A stretch of DNA of 64,000 nucleotides from Arthrobacter hankyongi (GCF_022012395.1 NZ_JAKLTQ010000011.1:62001-126000); one strand, 5' to 3'. Shown: positions 50,950-60,279, numbered from the stretch's first letter. Notes: generated from the sequence alone by a model not told the origin. Numbers and translations: made by a program.

Positions 50950-51936
50950 CTAGAGATCGAGGACAAGCCGCGGACATCCGGCGGCGGCGCGGGACACGCA
51001 GACGAGCATGACCTCGCCGGCCTCGCGGTCCTCCTCGGTCAGGACGGAGTCGCGGTGTTCCGGCTCCCCGGAGATGATCTGCGTCTCGCAGGTTCCGCAC
51101 AGGCCGCCGCGGCAGGAGGACAGTACCCGGATGCCGACCTCCTCGACGGCTTCGAGGATGCTCTTGTCGGTCGGCACGGTCACCGTGGTGCCGGTGCGGG
51201 CCAGTTCGACCTCGAATGCTTCGCTGGCCGCGCCGGCCCCGAGGGATGAGGCAACGAAGCGCTCGGTGTGCAGGGCCCCCGGAGGCCAGCCCATGCAGCG
51301 CTCCTCGATGGCGCCGAGCAGGCCCGAGGGTCCGCAGGCATAGACGAGCATGTGGGCGCGGGGCAGTCCGAGGATGGCATCGAGGTCCATGCGCCCGGTT
51401 TCGTCCTCGGCGATGATCTGGATCCGCTCCGGTCCGTAGCGCTCGAGCAGCCGGTCCGCGAAGGCCATGGTTGCCCGGCTGCGCCCGCCGTAGACCAGCC
51501 GCCAGTCCTTTCCGGCCCGCTGGGCGGCTTCGAGCATGGGGATCAGCGGTGTGATGCCGATACCGCCGGCGACGAACAGGTAGCGGCGGGAGTCCAGCAT
51601 CGGGAAGTTGTTGCGCGGTGCCGAAATGGTCAGCGGGCTGCCGGGCAGCAGTTCATGGACCGCCTGCGATCCGCCGCGGGAATCGGGCACCCGGAGCACG
51701 CCGATCCGCAGATGGTCCAGCTCCTCCGGGGACGAGCACAGGGAATACTGGCGCACCAGGTCCCCGCCGAGGTGGACGTCGACGTGCGCCCCCGGCTGCC
51801 ACGGCTGGAACGGCTCACCGTCCAGCCGCCTCAGGACCAGAGACACCACCTGGTCGGCGACGGTCTCCACCTGGTCGATGACGACGTCGATGGTCGCCAT
51901 TGCCGTTTCGGTCGTCGCTGCTGCCGTTGCGGTCAT
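50950..51936 (-). CDS. VanB/phthalate dioxygenase reductase-type electron-transfer protein
   Basis: 328 residues, AAGGAAGTGA before ATG 51936. Flavin motif RQYSLCSSPEE, NAD motif VAGGIGITPLIPMLEAAQ, and at the C-terminus a plant-type 2Fe-2S cluster (CRGGLCGTCET with a later Cys). This order (flavin, NAD, C-terminal ferredoxin) is that of VanB and phthalate dioxygenase reductase, usually partners of Rieske oxygenases. Here the neighbour is a P450, 38 bases downstream, so it probably reduces that P450 directly, as in fused class VII P450-PFOR systems but as separate proteins. Confidence 0.9.
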   Translation of the reverse strand: MTATAAATTETAMATIDVVIDQVETVADQVVSLVLRRLDGEPFQPWQPGAHVDVHLGGDLVRQYSLCSSPEELDHLRIGVLRVPDSRGGSQAVHELLPGSPLTISAPRNNFPMLDSRRYLFVAGGIGITPLIPMLEAAQRAGKDWRLVYGGRSRATMAFADRLLERYGPERIQIIAEDETGRMDLDAILGLPRAHMLVYACGPSGLLGAIEERCMGWPPGALHTERFVASSLGAGAASEAFEVELARTGTTVTVPTDKSILEAVEEVGIRVLSSCRGGLCGTCETQIISGEPEHRDSVLTEEDREAGEVMLVCVSRAAAGCPRLVLDL

Positions 51937-52031
51937 CGGTACTCACTTCCTTGCTGTGGTGTGCCGGCAGCACGGTGCCGGCGGAAAACTCGATCGGGCG
52001 GGGGTGTGCGTCGGGGCGCCCACCCCCGGGG

Positions 52032-53399
52032 CTAGACTTCCAAGCCCAGCCGCTTGCGGTCGCGCTGCTGGTTGATGAATAGCATGGACAGGATGCCAGC
52101 ACCGACCATCATCGCGCCGGTGAGCACGAAGGCGTGCTCGTAGCCGGCGGCAGGGGTGGATGCCGCCCCGATCAGGATGCCCACGATGGCCGGGGCCAGC
52201 AGGCCGCCGCTGGTCAGGATGGCGTTGCCGTACTGCAGCATGGCCCCGCGCTGGCCGATGGTGGTTGTTTCGGCTACGACCAGGTAGGTCAGCGCGAAGA
52301 TCGAAGGGGCGGTGCCGAAGCCGAACATAAAGCACACGATGGCCAGCCACGGCTGGTCGGCCGTGGTACCGGCCAGCACCATCAGTCCGGAGAACAGCGC
52401 GGTGGAGCCGAGCACCAGGCCACGGGAATAGCGGGTGCGGATGCCGCGGGCGCCAAGCATCTGGGTCAGCCAGCTCAACCCGACGGTGGCCACGGTGCCC
52501 CAGATCGCGGGCAGCGCGATCAGCGAGCCGCCCTGCTGGGTGCTCATGCCCATCACCTTCTCGAAGTAGGCCGGCAGCCAGGTCATCGCGACCGTGAACG
52601 TCCAGTAGGCCAGGAACGCGGTGAGCACGGACAGCAGCCAGCTCGGCGTGGCGAAGGAACGCCAGTACGAGATCTTCCGGTCCGCCGCGGCCAAGGCCTG
52701 CTCGCCGGCTTCTTCGCCGGCGGCGATGCCCTCGATCTCGCGTTCGGCCCGCAGCGAAGTGTAGGGGCCCTCCTTGCCGATGAAGTACCAGGCCGCGGCC
52801 CAGACGACGCCGATGAAGGCCAGGAAGACGAACGTGGACTTCCAGCCGAATTCGGCGGCGATCCAGGCCAGCACCGGGGCGAAGACCACGATGCCCAGGG
52901 TCACGCCGGCGGATGCCAGGGCGGCCGGCGTGGCGCTCTTGCTGCTGGGGAACCACTTGTACACGGCGTGCATGGTGATCGGCGCCAGCGGGCCCTCGCC
53001 GGCACCCAGCAGCAGGCGGCTGGCCCAGAGGGCCGGCAGGGAAGCGAAGACGAAGATCGGCACCTGCGCCACGGACCAGACCAGGCACAAAACCAGCAGG
53101 ATCCATTTGGAACTGATCCGGTTGGCGATCGGTGCGGCGACGAGTTGGGCGACGCCGAAAAGCACGAAGACGGCACTGCCGAGCAGGCCGAACTGCTCCG
53201 GGGTGATGCCCAGGGCTTTCATCAGGGGCACGGCGACGATGCCGAGGATGGCCTTGTCCGCCCAGCTGATCATCATGAGGATCAGCAGGAAGACAGTGAT
53301 GATCCAGCCGCGCCGGGCGCGGCGGCGGGCCTCCCAGTGTGCCGGATCCGCGGGGTCGACATTGACCTGCGGGGCAAGGCGGGTTGAGTGGATAGCCAT
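52032..53399 (-). CDS. MFS transporter, ACS (anion:cation symporter) type
   Basis: 455 residues, twelve helices. WIITVFLLILMMISWADKAI at the N-terminus and LPALWASRLLLGAGEGPLAP before the middle loop are typical of the ACS family, which imports organic acids (hexuronates, phthalate, aromatic carboxylates) with protons. First gene of the operon with the reductase and the P450; a dyad at 53496-53514, matching that near 55.4 kb, lies in its promoter region. It should import the substrate that the P450 attacks. Confidence 0.85.
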   Translation of the reverse strand: MAIHSTRLAPQVNVDPADPAHWEARRRARRGWIITVFLLILMMISWADKAILGIVAVPLMKALGITPEQFGLLGSAVFVLFGVAQLVAAPIANRISSKWILLVLCLVWSVAQVPIFVFASLPALWASRLLLGAGEGPLAPITMHAVYKWFPSSKSATPAALASAGVTLGIVVFAPVLAWIAAEFGWKSTFVFLAFIGVVWAAAWYFIGKEGPYTSLRAEREIEGIAAGEEAGEQALAAADRKISYWRSFATPSWLLSVLTAFLAYWTFTVAMTWLPAYFEKVMGMSTQQGGSLIALPAIWGTVATVGLSWLTQMLGARGIRTRYSRGLVLGSTALFSGLMVLAGTTADQPWLAIVCFMFGFGTAPSIFALTYLVVAETTTIGQRGAMLQYGNAILTSGGLLAPAIVGILIGAASTPAAGYEHAFVLTGAMMVGAGILSMLFINQQRDRKRLGLEV

Positions 53400-53495
53400 A
53401 AGAAATCCTGTCTGGAGCGACGGCGGTCACCGCCGGCTGTGACGTGAAATACGTGAGTTCGATGCTAGGTGTCCTGCGCCACAGCCAAGGTCTTG

Positions 53496-53514
53496 TTTTC
53501 CATCCAACGGAAAG
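53496..53514. promoter_or_regulatory. Candidate IclR operator upstream of the MFS-reductase-P450 operon
   Basis: TTTTCCATCCAACGGAAAG; on the other strand CTTTCCGTTGGATGGAAAA. It differs from the perfect palindrome at 55374-55392 at only two positions. It lies about 100 bases upstream of the MFS start. Confidence 0.65.
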
Positions 53515-53554
53515 ATTGGCCGGAGCGGACCTGAGCCGCGGCCGGTGCCGTCCG

Positions 53555-54373
53555 TCAGCCGGCGGTCCCGAGCCGCCGGGCGATGCCGCGCGCCGCGATG
53601 TTCAGCACCGGAACCACTGCCCCGAGGGAGGCCGGGCGGCCCCGGGTGACCACGCCCAGCGCAGCAGCCAGCTGGTGGTTCGGCAGGAGCACCGGCACGG
53701 CGATGCCGAAATTGTCCGGTCCCGCCTCCTCCAGGGTGGTCGCATAGCCCTGCGTCCGCACCTGTTCCACCTCGGCGGTGAGGATCTTTGGATCGGTGAT
53801 GGTGCGCGGCGTGTGCGGTTCGAGCCGGGCGGCTGCGGCCGCAAACAGGCCCCCGGGCCCGAAGGCGAGCATGATTTTGCCGGCCGCGCTGCCATGGAGC
53901 GAGAGCCGGGCCCCGACGCGCCGGAACGGCGTCCCGGCGCCGGTGCCGGACATCCGCTCGACGAGCAGGACCTCGTCCCCGTCCAGGATGAAGAGGTTGA
54001 CAACGTTCTGGGTGACGAAGAGCACGTCCTGCATGAACGGCGCGGCGACTTCGGCGATGTTCTGCTGCGCCGGGGCCAGCAGGCCCAGGCGCCAGATCCG
54101 CTGGCCGATCCGGTACAGGCCGCGCTGCTTCTCCAGCCCGCCCCAGACGACGAGCTCCCCGGCCAGCCGGTGGGCGGTCGCCACGGGCAGCCCGGCCCGG
54201 CGGGCCATCGCACTGAGGGTCTGGGCGGAATGTTGGGCATCGAAGGTGCCCAACAGGGCCAGGGCCCGGGACGTCACGCTTGCGGGCGCGGCGGACGCAG
54301 CGCCGTCTTCTGCGGCTGGAACCGGCCTGTCCGGCCCGCGGTCTGCGCGTCTGCGCGGGGCAGCGTTGGCCAT
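53555..54373 (-). CDS. IclR-family transcriptional regulator
   Basis: 272 residues from ATG 54373 with GGAAAGGAC upstream. The wHTH (VTSRALALLGTFDAQHSAQT, LSAMARRAGLPVATAHRLAG) is followed by the IclR effector domain (VNLFILDGDEVLLVERMSGT, LHGSAAGKIMLAFGP, GYATTLEEAGPDNFGIAVPV). It sits between the two sets of catabolic genes and most likely controls both through the twin dyads at 53.5 and 55.4 kb. The effector is presumably the aromatic substrate or a breakdown product. Confidence 0.9.
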   Translation of the reverse strand: MANAAPRRRADRGPDRPVPAAEDGAASAAPASVTSRALALLGTFDAQHSAQTLSAMARRAGLPVATAHRLAGELVVWGGLEKQRGLYRIGQRIWRLGLLAPAQQNIAEVAAPFMQDVLFVTQNVVNLFILDGDEVLLVERMSGTGAGTPFRRVGARLSLHGSAAGKIMLAFGPGGLFAAAAARLEPHTPRTITDPKILTAEVEQVRTQGYATTLEEAGPDNFGIAVPVLLPNHQLAAALGVVTRGRPASLGAVVPVLNIAARGIARRLGTAG

Positions 54374-54499
54374 ACGCACCGTCCTTTCCGCCGGCGCCCC
54401 GGCAGATGCGGGCGCCGCCACCGTCCAGTTTAATGCGCGGCTCAACGAACGATGCCGGGGCGCCTTGAGGTGGAAGGCGGCCCCGGCATCGCGGGCCCG

Positions 54500-55300
54500 C
54501 TACGCGTTCTGCTGGGCGAATACGGAGCCGCGGTAGGCGGCCAGGCCGCCGTCGACACGGATGTCGGAGCCGTTGACCCAGGCGGATTCGGGGCGCAGCA
54601 GGAAGTCGACCACGCGGGCGATATCCTCCGGCTCGCCGAAGCGGCCTACGAGCTTGCCGGCACCTTCGACCTTGTCGCGGCCGTGGTCCTGCTTGAAGTC
54701 CTCGAGGATCGGGGTGGCAACCGGGCCCGGGCTGACGCTGTTGACGCGGATGCGGCGTGGCAGCAGTTCGGCAGCCAGATGCTCGGTGAGGAAACGGACG
54801 CACTGCTTGGAGAAGAGATAGGACTCTGCGGTGATTTCCTCGTCGCCGGCCACCGCATCCAAGGCCGACTCCTGGTCTTCGGCGAGGGCGACTTCTGCAC
54901 ACCGGTCCCTGACCGTGCGCCACTGCACGCCGACGTTGGAGGCCAGATTGACGACGGCGGACCCTTCGGCCATAAGCGGTGCGAGGGCGCGGACCAGCCC
55001 GCGCACGCCGAAGACGTTCACCGCCAGTACGGTGCGCCACGGGGCGGTGCCGGGGACACCGGCAATGTTGGCCAGGCCGGCAACACCTTGTGGAGCGGCT
55101 GCGGCCACGGCGGCCGCGGCCGCTTCCACGCCCGCGTTGGTGGAGAGATCAGCCTGGATGAACACTCCGTCGAAGGCCGTGGGTGCGTTGCGGTCGATAC
55201 CGATCAGCGGCGCACCGCGTCCGGCCAGGACCTGGGCGGTGCGGGCACCGATACCGGAGGCGACTCCGGTAATGACGATGGGCAGCTGGTCGGCGGCCAT
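54500..55300 (-). CDS. SDR, coniferyl-alcohol-dehydrogenase-like
   Basis: 266 residues from ATG 55300. IVITGVASGIGARTAQVLAG binds NAD(P); LANIAGVPGTAPW carries the NAG-like motif; catalytic Tyr and Lys are in AESYLFSKQCVRFL. The overall pattern (GIDRN after the first strand, an insertion before YLFSK) resembles bacterial coniferyl-alcohol and 3-alpha-hydroxysteroid dehydrogenases. It oxidises an alcohol to an aldehyde, which the divergent aldehyde dehydrogenase could take further. The dyad at 55374-55392 lies between the two genes. Confidence 0.8.
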   Translation of the reverse strand: MAADQLPIVITGVASGIGARTAQVLAGRGAPLIGIDRNAPTAFDGVFIQADLSTNAGVEAAAAAVAAAAPQGVAGLANIAGVPGTAPWRTVLAVNVFGVRGLVRALAPLMAEGSAVVNLASNVGVQWRTVRDRCAEVALAEDQESALDAVAGDEEITAESYLFSKQCVRFLTEHLAAELLPRRIRVNSVSPGPVATPILEDFKQDHGRDKVEGAGKLVGRFGEPEDIARVVDFLLRPESAWVNGSDIRVDGGLAAYRGSVFAQQNA

Positions 55301-55373
55301 GGGTAACTCCTTGGGGTAGGACGTGATGTGCTTCACTCCATGGTGGCAACCTGCAGGCGCCGCGGTCGGGCGT

Positions 55374-55392
55374 CTTTCCATTGGATGGAAAG
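55374..55392. promoter_or_regulatory. Candidate IclR operator between the SDR and aldehyde dehydrogenase genes
   Basis: CTTTCCATTGGATGGAAAG: perfect 8-base arms (CTTTCCAT / ATGGAAAG) around TGG. It lies 74 bases upstream of the SDR start and 70 bases upstream of the aldehyde dehydrogenase start, so one protein could control both. Confidence 0.7.
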
Positions 55393-55461
55393 CGCTGTGC
55401 GCGATGTGACGCAAACCATGAACACTGGAGGGGATCTTCCCCATGCCGAAAGGACCTTCCC

Positions 55462-56841
55462 ATGACGGCGACCCATTACGACGTACTGGATCCGGCAACC
55501 CTCCAGATCGTGGGCCAGGCCCCCGAGCACACCGAGCAGGACGTGGCGGTAGCTGTTGCCGCCGCCGGCACCGCCGCTCCCGCCTGGGCCGCCGACCGCG
55601 AGGCCCGCCGCGGTGCACTGCGCGCCTGCGCCGCACTGATCCGGCGCGACCTGGACCGGCTGGCCACCCTGCTTTCCCGCGAGCAGGGCAAGCCAAAGAC
55701 CGACGCCGCCGGCGAGTTCACCGTGGCCGCCGGCTTGTTCGAGTATTACGCGGACCTGGCCTGGGATGAGATCGAGCCGCTGGCTCCGCGCGCGGACCGC
55801 ACCCTGGAGGTGCACTACCGGCCGGTCGGCGTCGTTGGCACCGTCACCCCGTGGAACTTCCCCATCTCGCTGCTCTGCGTCAAGCTGGCCCCCGCCTTGG
55901 TCGCCGGGTGCACCGTGGTAGCCAAGCCATCGCCGTCGACGGCGCTGTCTACCATCGCCCTGGTGCAGCTGCTCAACGAGGCGCTGCCCGCAGGCGTGCT
56001 GCAGGTGCGCACCAGCTCCCGCCGGACCGTGAACGTCGCGCTGAGCACGCTGCCCGGTATCCGGAAGATTTCGTTTACCGGCTCCACGGAGGTCGGCATC
56101 GCCATCGCCCAGCAGGCCGCTCCCACGGTCAAGCGCGTCACCTTGGAGCTTGGCGGCAACGACCCCGCGATCGTGCTTGAGGATGCCGATGCCGAGATCA
56201 CTGCCCGCGGCATCGTCGGCAGCGCCTTCCGCAATGCCGGCCAGGTCTGCATGGCCGTCAAGCGTGTGTATGTTCCGCGCAGCCGCCGCCACGAGCTGGC
56301 CGAGGCCATCGCCGCCGAGGCCGCCCGGCACGTGGTCGGCCACGGGATCGCTGCCGGCACCACCATGGGTCCCATGCACACCGCCTCCCAGCTGCAGCTG
56401 GTCCGCGGCCTGGTCGATTCCGCCGTCGGCTCCGGTGCCCGCGTGATCACCGGCGGCACCCGCGGCTGCGACCTGCCCGGCCATTTCCTGTCGCCGACCG
56501 TCGTCGTCGACGCCGAACCAGGCATGGACCTGGTCGATCAGGAACAGTTCGGCGCGGCCCTGCCGATCGTCGCCTATGACGACCTCGACGCCACTGTGGC
56601 CCAGGCCAACGCCGGCGAATTCGGGCTCGGGGCGTCCGTGTGGAGCCCTGATGCCGCACGTGCCCACGCCGTAGCCTCCAGGCTGGAGGCCGGAACCGTC
56701 TGGATCAACCAGCACACCCTGGTCGAGCCCGATGCGCCGTTCGGAGGCTGGAAGGCCTCCGGCATCGGCCGCGAGCGCGGACGGTGGGGCCTGGACGAGT
56801 ACCTCGAGACCCGCGTCATCAATGCCCGCGCGCATTCCTAG
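55462..56841 (+). CDS. NAD(P)-dependent aldehyde dehydrogenase
   Basis: 459 residues from ATG 55462 after GAAAGGACC. GTVTPWNFPISLLCVKLAPA is the cofactor loop with Asn, VTLELGGNDPAIVLEDAD has the catalytic Glu, and FRNAGQVCMAVKRVYVPR holds the catalytic Cys. It oxidises an aldehyde to a carboxylic acid. Downstream follow a metallo-hydrolase and a second MFS gene, separated by 30 and 3 bases, forming a plus-strand operon under the 55.4 kb dyad. Confidence 0.9.
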   Translation: MTATHYDVLDPATLQIVGQAPEHTEQDVAVAVAAAGTAAPAWAADREARRGALRACAALIRRDLDRLATLLSREQGKPKTDAAGEFTVAAGLFEYYADLAWDEIEPLAPRADRTLEVHYRPVGVVGTVTPWNFPISLLCVKLAPALVAGCTVVAKPSPSTALSTIALVQLLNEALPAGVLQVRTSSRRTVNVALSTLPGIRKISFTGSTEVGIAIAQQAAPTVKRVTLELGGNDPAIVLEDADAEITARGIVGSAFRNAGQVCMAVKRVYVPRSRRHELAEAIAAEAARHVVGHGIAAGTTMGPMHTASQLQLVRGLVDSAVGSGARVITGGTRGCDLPGHFLSPTVVVDAEPGMDLVDQEQFGAALPIVAYDDLDATVAQANAGEFGLGASVWSPDAARAHAVASRLEAGTVWINQHTLVEPDAPFGGWKASGIGRERGRWGLDEYLETRVINARAHS

Positions 56842-56871
56842 AACCATCTGCTTTCTTCCGAAGGACATCAC

Positions 56872-57798
56872 ATGAGCGTCGAACTGATCACCCTGGGCAC
56901 TGCCGCCGGCCCGGCCATCCGCGGTCCGGAGAACGGCATCTCCAGCGCCCTCGTGGTCGACGGTGCCTTCTATATGGTCGACTTCGGGCTCGGCTGCACC
57001 CGTGCTGCCCATCAGGCCGGGCTGCGCGGCAAGGACCTGGCCGCCGGCTTCGTCACCCATCTGCACTCGGACCACGTGGTGGAGCTGCCCGGCTTCCTGC
57101 TGTGGAACTGGGGCAGCCCGGTGGATGGTTTCACCGCTCCGGTCTCGATCCTGGGCCCGGGCCGGGACGAGACCCATCCAGCCGGCGACAGCCTGGCCGG
57201 TACCAGCGAACTCGTGGCACACGCCTTGAAGGCGTACTCCTACGACATCGACATCCGCGTGCACGACGAGGCGCGTCCGGACTTGGCCTCCCTGCTGCGC
57301 ACCGTAGACCTGGCCACCCCGGCCCACGGCTCGGCGGACGCTGCCCGCCCGTTCGACGTCTACGAGGACAGCCGGGTCAAGGTCACCGGCATTCTCGTGG
57401 AACACCCGCCCGTCCGCCCGGCCCTGGCCTTCCGCTTCGATACCGATGCCGGTTCGGTGGTGTTCTCCGGCGACACCGCCGAGTGTGCCTCCCTGGCCGT
57501 GCTGGCCTCCGGGGCCGACGTGCTGGTCCACGAGGCAGTGAACCTGGACTTCTACGCGGGCAAGGGCTTCGCCCCGGCGTTCCTGAACCACCAGCAAATC
57601 TCCCACACCACGCCGGAGGGCGCCGGCCGCGTGGCCGCCGCCGCCGGCGTCGGGCGCCTGGTGCTCTCCCACCTGGCCGGCCGCGCCGAACCCGAGTGGT
57701 GGAGCAGCCGCGCCTGCGCCTATTTTGACGGTCCAGTGGACGTGGCTGCCAGCGGGCAGCGTTTCGCCGTCGGTGCCGCCTTGGCATCCGCAGTCTAA
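56872..57798 (+). CDS. Metallo-beta-lactamase-fold hydrolase
   Basis: 308 residues. The zinc motif FVTHLHSDHVVELPGFL (H-x-H-x-D-H), VFSGDTAECASL (Asp) and VLSHLAGRAEPEWW (His) identify an MBL fold close to RNase Z-like and AtsA-type hydrolases. In a catabolic operon it most likely opens a lactone or hydrolyses an ester. The substrate cannot be inferred from the sequence. Confidence 0.85.
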   Translation: MSVELITLGTAAGPAIRGPENGISSALVVDGAFYMVDFGLGCTRAAHQAGLRGKDLAAGFVTHLHSDHVVELPGFLLWNWGSPVDGFTAPVSILGPGRDETHPAGDSLAGTSELVAHALKAYSYDIDIRVHDEARPDLASLLRTVDLATPAHGSADAARPFDVYEDSRVKVTGILVEHPPVRPALAFRFDTDAGSVVFSGDTAECASLAVLASGADVLVHEAVNLDFYAGKGFAPAFLNHQQISHTTPEGAGRVAAAAGVGRLVLSHLAGRAEPEWWSSRACAYFDGPVDVAASGQRFAVGAALASAV

Positions 57799-57801
57799 GC
57801 T

Positions 57802-59061
57802 GTGGGACGGCCCGCCCTCAAAGAGGCACGCCCCGCGGCGGACACCGCGGCCTCGCACGGCGCTTGGCTGGCGGTCCTGGCCGCAGGCATCGCAGCCGCG
57901 ATGCACATTTGGAAGCTGCCCGGAGCCCTGGCGGTGGTGCAGCATGACCTGTCACTGACCCTGGTGCAGGCGGGCCTGCTCGTGGGCGTGATCCAGGCCG
58001 CCAGCATCGCTGGCGGGCTTCCGGTCGCCTTGGCCGGAGAGGCTTTCGGGCTGCGGCGCATGCTGCTGCTCGGTCTGGTGCTGCTCAGCGCAGGCTCGGT
58101 GACGGGGGCTCTCGCTCCGGACGTCGTGCTGCTGCTGGCCTCCCGGGCGCTGGAAGGCGTCGGGTTCCTGCTGGCAGTGGTCGTGGCACCGGCCCTGATC
58201 CGCCAAGTCGCCCCGCCACGGCAGCTCAATATGGCGCTGACCGGCTGGGCCACCTTCCACGGTGTGGCTTCGCTGATCGGGCTCGCGGCCGGGGCCTTCT
58301 TTCTCCAGGCAGCGGGCTGGCGCCCCTGGTGGCTGGCAATGGCGGTGCTCACGCTGGCGCCGGTCCCGTTCATTCTGGCCCGGGTACCCGCAGACGGTGC
58401 TGCCCGGGCAGCGCAGTGGCGCGATTCGGTGTGCAAGGTCCGGCGCACCGTCGCCACAGTCCGGCCTTGGCTCACCGGGATTGTCTTCGCCTGCTATACC
58501 GCCCAGTGGATGGCGCTGCTGGGCTTCCTGCCCTCGATCTACCAGTCCAGCGGACTGACCGGTGTCTGGCCCGGACTGCTGAGCGCGGCAGTCGGCGGCG
58601 CCAACGCCATCGGCGCTGCAGCTGCCGGCCCGCTGCTGCAGTGGGGAACCACCGAGCGCAAGATCGTTTTCTGGACCTTCCTGGCCATGGCGGCAACGTC
58701 CTGGGCGACCTTTGCCGTCCGCTGGGAGAACCTCGCGGGAGGTTTCGCCGTCCAGTTGCTGCTGATCGTGGCCTTCTCCGCTGCCGGCGGCCTGATCCCT
58801 GCCGCCCTGACCCGGTACTCGGTCACCATTGCCCCGCCGGGCGGCTCGGTCCCGGCTGTGCTGGGGCTGACCCAGCAGGTCTTCAACGTCGGCAACTTCG
58901 CCGGCCCGATGGTCGTGGCCGCGCTCGCGGCCGCCACCGGAGGCTGGCACGCCACCTGGTGGATGACCTGCGGGCTCAGCATCCTGGGCATTGCCCTGCT
59001 GCCAGCGCTCAGCCAACCGCAGTACCGGGACGAACATGGGCGGGAACTGGAACGCATGTAG
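57802..59061 (+). CDS. MFS transporter
   Basis: 419 residues, GTG start three bases after the MBL stop. Twelve helices (LAVLAAGIAAAMHIWKLPGA; LTLVQAGLLVGVIQAASIAG; LRRMLLLGLVLLSAGSVTGA; GVASLIGLAAGAFFLQAAGW). It resembles the CynX/NIMT and AraJ-like MFS groups. As part of the catabolic operon it may import substrate or export a waste product. The first helix pair is short of a classical motif A. Confidence 0.75.
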   Translation: MGRPALKEARPAADTAASHGAWLAVLAAGIAAAMHIWKLPGALAVVQHDLSLTLVQAGLLVGVIQAASIAGGLPVALAGEAFGLRRMLLLGLVLLSAGSVTGALAPDVVLLLASRALEGVGFLLAVVVAPALIRQVAPPRQLNMALTGWATFHGVASLIGLAAGAFFLQAAGWRPWWLAMAVLTLAPVPFILARVPADGAARAAQWRDSVCKVRRTVATVRPWLTGIVFACYTAQWMALLGFLPSIYQSSGLTGVWPGLLSAAVGGANAIGAAAAGPLLQWGTTERKIVFWTFLAMAATSWATFAVRWENLAGGFAVQLLLIVAFSAAGGLIPAALTRYSVTIAPPGGSVPAVLGLTQQVFNVGNFAGPMVVAALAAATGGWHATWWMTCGLSILGIALLPALSQPQYRDEHGRELERM

Positions 59062-59196
59062 GGGGCTGCCGCCTGTGGGGGAGCGGCCTGTCGGCGTCCC
59101 GGATCCGGTACCAAGTCGGCGGACCGTTGGCGTGGATCCCTTCTCCTCGGCCGAAAGGTATCGGCTCCGCAGCCGTCCGGGTGTCAGAATCCTCAC

Positions 59197-59973
59197 ATGG
59201 CCAAGGAACGCAGAGAACTGAAGAGCGTTGGATATGAGATCTTCATCGGTATCCTTTCGATCCTGTCGATCCTCAATCTTGTGCTCTTGTATGTCGCGCA
59301 GGAGAACTCGATCGAGACCGTGCTGACGGTGATGAACGCCCTTTTCAGCGGGATCTTCCTCGTCGACTTCCTTTACCGGATCGCCACCGCGCCAGCGGCG
59401 GGCGCCTATTTCTTCAAGCACTTCGGCTGGGCCGACCTGCTGGCCAGCCTGCCTTTCGCGCAGTTCAAGATCCTGCGCGTGTTCCGGCTGGTCCGGGTGT
59501 TCCGCCTGCTCCGCGAGGTCGGCATCCGCACGGTCGGCCGCACGCTGAGCAAAGACCGGGCCGGCAGTTCCCTGTACATCCTGCTGCTCATGGGCATTTT
59601 CGTACTGGAATTCGGAAGCCTCTCGATGCTCCGCGTCGAGCAGGGCGCCCCGGGGGCCAACATCAAGACCGCCTCGGACGCCCTCTGGTACACGATCGTC
59701 ACGATCTCGACAGTTGGCTACGGTGACCAATATCCGGTCACCAATGCGGGCCGTCTCATTGGGTCAGGCGTCATCGTGATTGGTGTCGGCATCTTCGGCA
59801 CCTTCACCGGTTACCTGGCCAACTTCTTCCTGTCCCCGAAGAAGAATCCCGCACCGCCGGTCGACGCGGCCGACACGGGTGCCGAGACGGTCGAAGGGCT
59901 CCAGTTGCGTCTGGAAGAGTCCGAAGCCAAGCTCGCCGAGATCAGGAAGCTGCTTGCCGAGCCGGACAGGTGA
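59197..59973 (+). CDS. Voltage-gated-type potassium channel
   Basis: 258 residues. Six helices with an S4-like arginine-rich segment (FKILRVFRLVRVFRLLREVG, about residues 88-108), pore filter ISTVGYGDQYPV near residue 171, and a C-terminal coiled coil (LQLRLEESEAKLAEIRKLLA). It should form a K+-selective tetramer in the inner membrane. The coiled coil is a likely tetramerisation tail. Together with the downstream ClC transporter and glutamate decarboxylase it could help set membrane potential during acid stress. Confidence 0.85.
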   Translation: MAKERRELKSVGYEIFIGILSILSILNLVLLYVAQENSIETVLTVMNALFSGIFLVDFLYRIATAPAAGAYFFKHFGWADLLASLPFAQFKILRVFRLVRVFRLLREVGIRTVGRTLSKDRAGSSLYILLLMGIFVLEFGSLSMLRVEQGAPGANIKTASDALWYTIVTISTVGYGDQYPVTNAGRLIGSGVIVIGVGIFGTFTGYLANFFLSPKKNPAPPVDAADTGAETVEGLQLRLEESEAKLAEIRKLLAEPDR

Positions 59974-60279
59974 CCGTCAACAGAGTCCCTGCTTGGATGT
60001 TTCTGCACGGTTGTATTTGCCACCGCGTACCTACGATCCGGACCGGTCCGAGGGGCCCGCGAACCATGTCGGTGTTCGTTGGTTCTCTTTCACCCGCATT
60101 GGGTGAAGACTGCCCCCAATGGAAGCGCTACGGTGGCGAACGACCAGTGAAGGAGAAGAGGTGTTCAACTGTTGCCGCAGGTGCACCAAACCTGTTCTCT
60201 CGCTCCTCTTGGCGCGGCCGCCTGCCGGGGAGGCGGCTTTTAGCCGGATGATGGCCGGGTCCGTGCCGGATTGCCGGGA
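59974..60279. other. Gap between the channel and the ClC fusion gene
   Basis: About 305 bases without a gene. It should hold the promoter of the ClC/gadB pair on the plus strand. The stretch 60147-60160 is purine-rich. No clear terminator for the channel gene was seen. Confidence 0.35.

Noticed and set aside
55333-57945. An 870-codon open frame opposite the aldehyde dehydrogenase and MBL genes
   Set aside because: GC-rich third positions keep the antisense frame open; the two plus-strand genes have clear motifs and starts.
57952-59730. A 592-codon minus-strand frame across the MFS and potassium channel genes
   Set aside because: Shadow of two genes with recognised motifs (helices, TVGYGD).
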